Below, one piece after another: positions 1 to 4,832 of a stretch of 7,514 bases of DNA (positions are counted from its first letter, which is position 1; each line of letters begins with the position of its first letter). A model generated the notes under the pieces. The model was not told the DNA's origin. It saw only the letters and a program-made list of their open reading frames with translations, and ran no database searches. The position numbers and the translations under genes are program-made. The DNA comes from an uncultured Porphyromonas sp. (GTDB lineage: Bacteria; Bacteroidota; Bacteroidia; Bacteroidales; Porphyromonadaceae): the NCBI RefSeq assembly GCF_947254915.1, contig NZ_CAMYEZ010000105.1, positions 1-7,514 on the forward strand, in the 5' to 3' direction.

Positions 1-48
1 ATATATCTCCTGAGAGATGTAGAGTACTTTCTTGTCTTTGGCTGCCAT
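1..48 (-). CDS. N-terminal fragment of a probable glycogen/starch synthase-like glycosyltransferase (cut by window edge)
   Basis: Only the first 16 codons are present: an ATG at 46-48 on the minus strand opens MAAKDKKVLYISQEIY, and the frame stays open to the window edge. The pattern basic stretch, then KVLYISQEIYP-like, matches from memory the start of Bacteroidota glycogen/starch synthases (GT5 family), whose first beta strand reads K-V-L-[FY]-[IV]-[SN]-Q-E-I. Those enzymes transfer glucose from ADP- or UDP-glucose to alpha-1,4-glucan in the cytoplasm. No signal peptide is visible, unlike the three LRR proteins in the window, which fits a cytoplasmic enzyme. A TATCTTTG box lies 25 nt upstream of the start. 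The gene is transcribed away from the LRR block and is probably an unrelated neighbour. The call rests on 16 residues, so the product is tentative although the start itself looks real. Confidence 0.55.
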   Translation of the reverse strand, partial: MAAKDKKVLYISQEIY

Positions 49-72
49 AGTGTGATTTACTTTCGTTCCCTA

Positions 73-80
73 CAAAGATA
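73..80 (-). promoter_or_regulatory. Bacteroidota -7 box (TATCTTTG) for the leftward partial gene
   Basis: On the minus strand this reads TATCTTTG, a perfect match to the Bacteroidota -7 consensus TAnnTTTG. It lies 25 nt before the ATG at 48, which implies a very short untranslated leader. No clear TTTG/TTG -33 element is found about 20 nt further upstream, so this is a one-box promoter call. Confidence 0.45.
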
Positions 81-134
81 GTGAAAAGTGGCGACATCGC
101 CCCGCTCCGCTATTCGCCCAGGGCTGACGCATTA

Positions 135-142
135 TATCTTTG
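135..142 (+). promoter_or_regulatory. Possible rightward -7 box (TATCTTTG) facing the repeat
   Basis: A second perfect TATCTTTG occurs on the plus strand, about 55 bp from the minus-strand copy and divergent from it. No TTTG-type -33 element is seen 19-21 nt upstream, and no convincing gene starts just downstream. If active it would transcribe into the repeat at about 304-519. It may equally be a chance match. Confidence 0.25.
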
Positions 143-303
143 TACTCCATTAACTACACTTGACGACAACTCTGGAATATGAGGATTGAGCTTGACTGCC
201 TAGCGCTATAGTTGCTACTACATCTTCGCCACGTCCGATATCTCCCGAGGAATTTCCCAATAGCTCACGAGCAAACGAAAATTCCCCCCCGAGGGGCGAA
301 ATA

Positions 304-360
304 AAACTTCGGAAGAATGAAATGAAAGTTCGGAAGAATGAAATCAAAGTTCCGAAGAAT
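304..360 (+). repeat. 21-bp tandem repeat, about 2.7 copies
   Basis: Three successive units share the core AGTTCGGAAGAATGAAAT with small changes: AACTTCGGAAGAATG at 305-319, AAAGTTCGGAAGAATG at 325-340 and AAAGTTCCGAAGAAT at 346-360. The period is 21 bp. The right copy of the element has one unit visible at 7499-7514, ending at the window edge, so its copy number there is unknown. Confidence 0.8.
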
Positions 361-440
361 TTGTTCGCTTCCTCGCTGGATAATCTGAAATCCCCACCGA
401 GAGATTTCGGATTTCCTCTGAGGGGTGTATTGGCGGTTGG

Positions 441-471
441 CTAGTGGCACTAGTGCTCCTGGTGCCACTAG
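441..471. repeat. Conserved hairpin in left repeat copy (10-bp perfect stem)
   Basis: CTAGTGGCAC (441-450) pairs perfectly with GTGCCACTAG (462-471) around an 11-nt loop. Both arms are identical in the right copy at 7389-7419, while the loop differs by one base. No T-tract follows on either strand, so a terminator is unlikely. Confidence 0.75.
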
Positions 472-486
472 CGGAGTCCCTCTAGT

Positions 487-507
487 CTCTAACTTCTAAT
501 CTCTAAC
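487..507 (+). repeat. 7-bp tandem tract (three units) upstream of gene A promoter
   Basis: CTCTAAC, TTCTAAT, CTCTAAC in direct succession. The corresponding place in the right copy (7360-7373) has two units instead of three, which accounts for a 7-bp gap in the alignment of the two copies. The tract ends 30 bp before the putative -33 box. Confidence 0.65.
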
Positions 508-537
508 CTCTCCCGCCGCAATTCCTATCCTGGTCTT

Positions 538-569
538 TTTGGTCATATTGCAGATTTTCTATACCTTAG
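538..569 (+). promoter_or_regulatory. Candidate Bacteroidota promoter for LRR gene A
   Basis: TTTG at 538-541, then 20 nt, then TACCTTAG at 562-569. The consensus is TTTG, 19-21 nt, TAnnTTTG, so the only mismatch is one base in the -7 box. Transcription would start near 576 and leave a leader of about 185 nt, long for this kind of gene. No better match lies closer to the start codon. Confidence 0.45.
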
Positions 570-759
570 GCGTCCGTTTCAAACAAGCTTACTACATAAG
601 AGCTACACAATACATATCAGATTACAAACTATAATGCTCACGCTCAGACATTATCAAGCATTGTCATAAAGCACAGCTGATGCCTCGTCTTGAAGCATCG
701 GAGAGTGAGTAGTCAAGACAAGATAAATACAACCCATATACCAATCAATAGAATCAGAT
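570..759 (+). other. Long untranslated leader of LRR gene A
   Basis: No ORF of note is seen here. The sequence is AT-rich with overlapping short inverted repeats: ATAATG/CATTAT and AATGCT/AGCATT near 630-665, GATGC/GCATC near 680-700, and GTCTTGA/TCAAGAC near 690-720. The last 30 bases before the ATG are A-rich without a Shine-Dalgarno, as is common for Bacteroidota start sites. The hairpins are weak and the structure is speculative. Confidence 0.3.
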
Positions 760-2670
760 ATGCAATCAACCAAAAACCTCTTAGGTAAAATAACTAGACT
801 GTTCATAGCTCTGACTATCCTATCCGTCTGCTATCTACAGTCCTTCGCTCAGGAAGAGAGCGACATCATCACCATACAGACAAAACTGCCTGTAGGTAGT
901 GAGTTTGATATAGATATAACTCCCTATGAAGACACGCCAAAGTTTGATATCCAAGGGGTCTCTGGGGATCCTGACAACGGCTATAAACTCACAAACCAGA
1001 CCGTAACCATCAAGGGTCGCATCAAAGAGCTAATCTGCAATAAAAGAGAGATCACACACCTTGACCTCTCTAAGGCAAAGCGCCTGTCCAAGCTAGACTG
1101 TCGAGGCAACTTACTCACAGAGCTAAACACCTCTGCAGTTCAAGACCTCCAGTGGTTCGCCTGCAATGACAACTCGATCAGCTCCTTAGACCTATCGAAA
1201 AATGAAAAGCTAGAATACTTATACTGTCATAAGAACCAACTCTCTAGCCTAGATGTAACTCACAATAAGCTCCTGATAGAGCTCTATTGCACAGACAATC
1301 AGTTGACATCGCTAGACGTTGATCAGAACAGTAAGCTACGCCTTCTCATCGTACACAATAACAAGCTCTCAGACCTCCGCGTATCTCACAATCCAGAGCT
1401 TACACAGATCTCTTGCGGAGGCAACAACCTCTCGAAGCTAGACCTACAGAGTAACACCAATCTCGTCAAGTTAGGCTGTAACAGCAATAAGTTATCCGCT
1501 CTAGACTTGTCTCACAACGTGAAGCTAGAGATGCTCTTTTGTTACGAGAATCAGTTCAAGTCAATAGATCTCTCCCAGCTCACTTCTCTAAAGCAGTTCT
1601 CCATAGGGTCTAACCAATTAGAGAGTCTTGATCTCCAGCACAACCCGCTTTTGACTCAAGTCAAGTGTGGCAACAATCAACTAAAGCAACTAGACCTTGC
1701 CAAGCTAGAGAAGCTATCTATCCTAGACTGTGGCAATAATCAGCTATCCAGCCTAGACCTAAAGAACAATAAGATCCTCTCTACCCTCTACTGCAACGAC
1801 AACAAGCTCGAGGCTATAGACCTCTCAGCGAACGACAAGCTGATTACGCTAAATTGCAGCAACAATAGCATTGCAAAGCTGGATCTAGCGCACAACAGTC
1901 TCCTAGGAGAGCTACATTGTGCTGGGAACAAGCTGACCTCTATTGACCTGTCCGTACCCCAATACATACGGCACCTAGACGTTGAGGGTAATGCGCTCCA
2001 AGCGCTTGACCTCTCCAAGCAGACTATGCTCTCAGGGCTCGCTTGTGGCAACAATAAGCTGACAGAGCTTAAACTCTCTGCATGCAAGTCTCTACTTGAG
2101 CTACGCTGCGCAGGAAATCAGCTAAAGCAACTAGACCTATGCGCTAATACTAAACTCAAGCTAATCAACGCATCAAAGAACCAACTTAGCGAAATCCTCA
2201 CGGAGAGCCTAGAGAAGCTCATCTCACTCAACGTATCTGAGAATAACCTGTCAGCCGCACTCCTCACACAGCTACTAAACAAGCTCCCAAATGTATCCTC
2301 TAAAAAAGTACCCGAGGAGCATACTGGATGGATGAAGGTCGCTGACATTAGTAATAACCCGGGAAGCCACGAGGCTGATGTGACAACTGCTAGAAACAAT
2401 GGATGGACGGTCAAAAGCGCCACCACAGCCATCGCACACCCAGCTAATCGTCAAGTCGTCCTAACCTATCATCCCGATGGTCAAGCGCTCCATGCTGATA
2501 GTGACTGTAGCACGATCCAGCTACTCAACGTAGAGGGACAGCTCCTACTACAGACCAGCGGTCAGAAGCAGGACATCTCCATAGCTCACTACCCACAAGG
2601 CACCTACATTGCCGTTGCTTATGGTGCTAACGGCGACATCCTAGACAGATTAGTCTTCCTAAAGAACTAG
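760..2670 (+). CDS. LRR gene A: InlJ-like leucine-rich-repeat surface protein with T9SS sorting domain
   Basis: Predicted 636-residue exported LRR protein. Residues 1-30 are a signal peptide (basic n-region, hydrophobic ITRLFIALTILSVCYL, cleavage expected after SFA before QEES). Residues about 35-88 form a short cap with ITIQTKLPVGSEF, a style seen in Porphyromonas internalin-like proteins. Residues 89-509 are 20 consecutive 21-residue LRRs of form LxxLxCxxNxLxxLDLSxNxx. Fifteen of the 20 carry the Cys. After a linker, residues about 565-636 look like a T9SS C-terminal domain (LLNVEGQLLL, then PQGTYIAV, ending RLVFLKN), so the protein should cross the inner membrane by Sec and the outer membrane by T9SS. 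The closest family from memory is P. gingivalis InlJ, linked to biofilm behaviour; a binding or adhesion role is inferred. ATG 760 is the start that gives the full signal peptide. The gene stands alone, convergent with B/C, and is visibly more AT-rich than they are. Confidence 0.9.
   Translation: MQSTKNLLGKITRLFIALTILSVCYLQSFAQEESDIITIQTKLPVGSEFDIDITPYEDTPKFDIQGVSGDPDNGYKLTNQTVTIKGRIKELICNKREITHLDLSKAKRLSKLDCRGNLLTELNTSAVQDLQWFACNDNSISSLDLSKNEKLEYLYCHKNQLSSLDVTHNKLLIELYCTDNQLTSLDVDQNSKLRLLIVHNNKLSDLRVSHNPELTQISCGGNNLSKLDLQSNTNLVKLGCNSNKLSALDLSHNVKLEMLFCYENQFKSIDLSQLTSLKQFSIGSNQLESLDLQHNPLLTQVKCGNNQLKQLDLAKLEKLSILDCGNNQLSSLDLKNNKILSTLYCNDNKLEAIDLSANDKLITLNCSNNSIAKLDLAHNSLLGELHCAGNKLTSIDLSVPQYIRHLDVEGNALQALDLSKQTMLSGLACGNNKLTELKLSACKSLLELRCAGNQLKQLDLCANTKLKLINASKNQLSEILTESLEKLISLNVSENNLSAALLTQLLNKLPNVSSKKVPEEHTGWMKVADISNNPGSHEADVTTARNNGWTVKSATTAIAHPANRQVVLTYHPDGQALHADSDCSTIQLLNVEGQLLLQTSGQKQDISIAHYPQGTYIAVAYGANGDILDRLVFLKN
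1024..2286 (+). repeat. 63-bp coding repeat array (20 LRR units) inside gene A
   Basis: Each 21-residue LRR corresponds to a 63-bp unit, and the units follow each other with almost no spacing change; only the last is one codon longer. DNA-level similarity is partial: recurring words such as CTAGACCT and AACAAT plus AAGCT, with strong drift between units. This suggests old internal duplication rather than a recent identical array. Confidence 0.7.
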
Positions 2671-2726
2671 TAGGAGTCTATCGCCTTAGCTCTCTGTCTC
2701 TAATCGGGACAAGAAGAGCTACTCTT

Positions 2727-2770
2727 AGCGCAAGATTGGGTCGCACGATCCCGATCTTGCGCTTTTCTTT
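2727..2770 (+). terminator. Intrinsic terminator of LRR gene A
   Basis: Arms GCGCAAGATTGGG (2728-2740) and CCCGATCTTGCGC (2750-2762) form a 13-bp stem with one G-U pair and a 9-nt loop, followed directly by TTTTCTTT (2763-2770). It lies 57 nt after the gene A stop codon. This is a textbook rho-independent terminator on the plus strand. Confidence 0.9.
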
Positions 2771-2820
2771 AGTCGTCTTGGCTCAACTGGCTAGTGAGGC
2801 ATATCTTAGTTGTCTCAGGA

Positions 2821-2871
2821 CTATTGCTGTTTGGCAAAAGTTTCGCCAACATAGCCATTGTCCAACGGCAT
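2821..2871 (-). other. Inverted-repeat segment with a 16-codon open frame, beyond the leftward terminator
   Basis: TTGGC (2831-2835) and GCCAA (2845-2849) flank a 9-nt loop. On the minus strand an ATG at 2869-2871, preceded by GAGGAAATGA, opens a frame for MPLDNGYVGETFAKQQ and stops at 2821-2823. It lies past the leftward terminator and points away from any promoter, so expression is doubtful. It may be a small dispersed palindromic repeat rather than a gene. Confidence 0.2.
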
Positions 2872-2889
2872 TCATTTCCTCGGAAAGCA

Positions 2890-2927
2890 ATAAAATAGGA
2901 GCTACACCTACAAAGGAGTAGCTCCTA
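2890..2927 (-). terminator. Probable intrinsic terminator of the leftward C-B unit
   Basis: TAGGAGCTAC (2896-2905) pairs perfectly with GTAGCTCCTA (2918-2927), a 10-bp stem with a 12-nt loop. On the minus strand the stem is followed by ATTTTAT, a short T-rich tail. It lies about 45 nt past the gene B stop at 2973, the right place for the end of the leftward transcript. A smaller 6-bp hairpin, CTCACC/GGTGAG (2944-2960), lies between the stop and this stem. Confidence 0.7.
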
Positions 2928-2972
2928 CCGTTAGAAGAATAGTCTCACCATATAGGTGAGGGTCTGACACTA

Positions 2973-4832
2973 TTAGTGTACGAGGATAGGTGCCGTAGCG
3001 TAGCTCCCATCCGCTCTATTGAGCAGTACGACATACTTGCCAGTCGCTAAGGAGAGCGCTAGCGAAGTTGCTCCAGAAGGCTCGATGCGAGCGACGACAG
3101 CACCCGAGAGGTCTACGATCATAAGCGACGTAACGGAGACCTCGCTCTCTAGGTGAAGTTGCTGCGCCTCGCTGTCGTAGTAGACTCGTAGGTCGTCAGC
3201 GATAGGGGCGGGCGTGTCGGTGCCGTTGAAGTAACCGTCGACCGTGAGCTCCCAAAAGCCAGATCGGAGTGTCGGCTGTAAGTCGTCAGACTCCACCTCT
3301 TCGCCACCAGCTGCCCGTAGTGCGGAGCGGGGCTGTGAGCTACCCATCTTCTCACTGGTGATGAGACAGACGTAGCGATAAGCGTCCTTTTTGGTGACGC
3401 CACGCAGAGTGAGCTTTGCTTCATTGGCATCGGGGATTGGCTGTAGTGTGGTCATATTGTACCACCGATAGTGTTCGTCGCCGATGAGCGAGCCTGGATA
3501 AGTTGCGTCAAAGGTGACATCGCTACCCGATGATACGCTCTCCTGGTGCAACTTACTATAGCGTCGCTGCATGCCAAAGCGAAACATACAGTCTTTGTTT
3601 TTGATGAAAGCACCCCACGCCTTAAAGTCCGCAAAAGAGAAGCGACAGTTGCGCACGTCAATCATATCTAGGTTCTCAAGCTTCTTGTAGAAAGCTGACA
3701 CAGAGCCCGAGAGATCATTGTGGCTCAGTGTGATCTTGCCTAGTCCTGTCGCATCTCGCCACTCAGCGGGTATAGAACCTGAGAGCTGGTTGTGTCCTAA
3801 ATCTAGGTACCACAGCTTCGCTGGAAGATACTTAGGCAGAGCGCCTGTAAACTGGTTGTGGTCAGCAAAGAAAGCCTCGCAAGCGTCCAGTACACGCAGA
3901 TCTGCGGGGAGAGAACCAGTCAGCTTGTTGTTGGCACATGAGAAGCGAACCAAGTTATATAGATCCAAGACGCTTGCGGGGAAAGGGCCTGTAAATTCAT
4001 TATTGTTGAGATAGAGTCGCCCAGGCTCCGTAGCTCCCAGACCTAGATCTAGTGTCTTACCAAGGAGCTGCAAGGCACTAAAGTCTGGTATCTCGCCACT
4101 CATCTTGTTGTTTTGGACAGAGAGGATCTGTAGGTTAGTACACTCATTGATAGAGGCTGGGATAGAACCTGTCAACTGATTAGCGGTGAGCTCTAGCACC
4201 TGGAGCTTCTTGCAGATACCTATCTGCTCGGGCAGCTGACCTGAGAGATTGGAGTAGGAAGCGTCAATATACTCCAGCTGAGGCATCTTAGAGATGTCGG
4301 GTAGGGTACCAGTGACCTCGGAGATTACATTCCCTTTGGCATCCTTATTACAGAGGTTTGCCAAGTGTAGTACCTTTAGGTTGACTAGCTTATCAAGGTT
4401 AGGCAGCTGGCCTGTCCATAGATTACTGGTGAGCGTGAGAGCCTCCAGTTTGGTTAGCGAGCCTAAAGCTTCGGGGATAGAGCCCGAGAGCTTATTATTG
4501 GACAAACCCAATAAGCGAAGTTCGGGGAAGGCGGTGAAGAGGCTCCCTGGCAGTTGTCCCGTCAGTCCGACCCCGTCGAGAGCAATGCCCTGTACGTGTC
4601 CGCCTTTGATGATTACACCCTCGTACTTGTCAGGTCCTGAGGCAGCGCGCCAGTTGTACCCCTCAGCCCAACCTGTTCCACCGCACTGGTCGTAGATCTC
4701 GAGGAGTGCCTTCTGCTCCGATGCGGGGATGACGCTCTGAGCTTGTAGCGAGGAGCTAGTGCTCCCCCAGCCGAAAAGGAGGAGGAGACTAGCTAGTATG
4801 ATCGTATAGAGTTGTGATTGCTTAGCGTACAT
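2973..4832 (-). CDS. LRR gene B: plant-type LRR protein with Ig-like domain and T9SS-type C-terminus
   Basis: Predicted 619-residue exported protein. The ATG at 4832 is preferred over an in-frame TTG at 4856: it gives a compact signal peptide (MYAKQSQ, hydrophobic IILASLLLLFGW, cleavage after LQA at residue 31) and an 11-bp overlap with the gene C stop. Residues about 38-62 (ALLEIYDQCGGTGWAEGYNW) resemble the N-cap before bacterial plant-type LRRs. Residues about 80-385 hold 12 repeats with the LxGxIP signature (for example LSGSIPEALGSL, LTGSIPASINE, MSGEIPDFSAL). Residues about 428-532 look Ig-like (SGSDVTF, YRWYN, LTLRGVTKKDAYRYVC). Residues about 545-619 resemble a T9SS sorting domain (LRVYYD, DLSGAVVARI, ATGKYVVLL), though the tail ILVH lacks the usual basic ending. 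Likely a surface binding protein; the ligand is unknown. It is second in a two-gene unit with gene C and probably translationally coupled. Confidence 0.88.
   Translation of the reverse strand: MYAKQSQLYTIILASLLLLFGWGSTSSSLQAQSVIPASEQKALLEIYDQCGGTGWAEGYNWRAASGPDKYEGVIIKGGHVQGIALDGVGLTGQLPGSLFTAFPELRLLGLSNNKLSGSIPEALGSLTKLEALTLTSNLWTGQLPNLDKLVNLKVLHLANLCNKDAKGNVISEVTGTLPDISKMPQLEYIDASYSNLSGQLPEQIGICKKLQVLELTANQLTGSIPASINECTNLQILSVQNNKMSGEIPDFSALQLLGKTLDLGLGATEPGRLYLNNNEFTGPFPASVLDLYNLVRFSCANNKLTGSLPADLRVLDACEAFFADHNQFTGALPKYLPAKLWYLDLGHNQLSGSIPAEWRDATGLGKITLSHNDLSGSVSAFYKKLENLDMIDVRNCRFSFADFKAWGAFIKNKDCMFRFGMQRRYSKLHQESVSSGSDVTFDATYPGSLIGDEHYRWYNMTTLQPIPDANEAKLTLRGVTKKDAYRYVCLITSEKMGSSQPRSALRAAGGEEVESDDLQPTLRSGFWELTVDGYFNGTDTPAPIADDLRVYYDSEAQQLHLESEVSVTSLMIVDLSGAVVARIEPSGATSLALSLATGKYVVLLNRADGSYATAPILVH
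4822..4832 (-). other. Overlapping stop (gene C) and start (gene B)
   Basis: On the minus strand the sequence reads ATGTACGCTAA, in which the B start codon (4830-4832) precedes the C stop codon (4822-4824) in another frame. The overlap is 11 bp. No strong Shine-Dalgarno precedes the B start, so ribosomes finishing C are a plausible source of B initiation. Confidence 0.7.

Larger units (their letters stand above)
304..519 (+). repeat. Left copy of the inverted repeat flanking the LRR block (upstream of gene A)
   Basis: From about 345 to 519 this stretch aligns, at about 90% identity by eye, with the reverse complement of 7342-7514. Shared blocks include TCTGAAATCCCCACCGAGAG, TTGGCTAGTGGCAC, GCTCCTGGTGCCACTAG and CCCTCTAGT. 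Order within the element: 21-bp tandem units (304-360), a segment containing GAAATC/GATTTC arms, a perfect 10-bp stem hairpin (441-471), a 7-bp tandem tract (487-507) and a C-rich end. It stops about 20 bp before the gene A promoter candidate. A less clear inverted echo of its first half may extend left to about 244, where GAGGAATTT and GAGCAAACGAA resemble reverse-complement segments of the element. No transposase is present in the window, so an IS is not supported. A dispersed intergenic repeat family is the safest description. Confidence 0.85.

Noticed and set aside
179..211. Ten-codon leader-peptide-like frame (MRIELDCLAL) after the 135-142 box
   Set aside because: No ribosome-binding signal, no runs of a regulatory amino acid, and no attenuator directly downstream.
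278..300. Terminator-like C-run/G-run hairpin (CCCC/GGGG) near 285-297
   Set aside because: The stem is only four pairs with a tiny loop, and the tail on the minus strand (AATTTTCG) is weak. There is no gene ending there.
150..347. 65-codon open frame on the minus strand left of the repeat
   Set aside because: It overlaps the 21-bp units in another frame and gives a repetitive FFRTFISFFRSFIS peptide. No start signals are seen.
265..468. 67-codon open frame on the minus strand within the left repeat
   Set aside because: It is made of the 21-bp tandem units and the hairpin, starts inside the hairpin arm region, has no promoter or RBS, and is low-complexity (NFDFILP, NFHFILP). Most likely a by-product of a non-coding repeat whose period is a multiple of three.
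304..519. CRISPR array
   Set aside because: The 21-bp units are directly adjacent with no unique spacers, and there are no cas genes.
2736..2921. 61-codon plus-strand open frame in the convergent region
   Set aside because: It starts within the stem of the gene A terminator and ends in the leftward terminator, and the peptide has no recognisable features.
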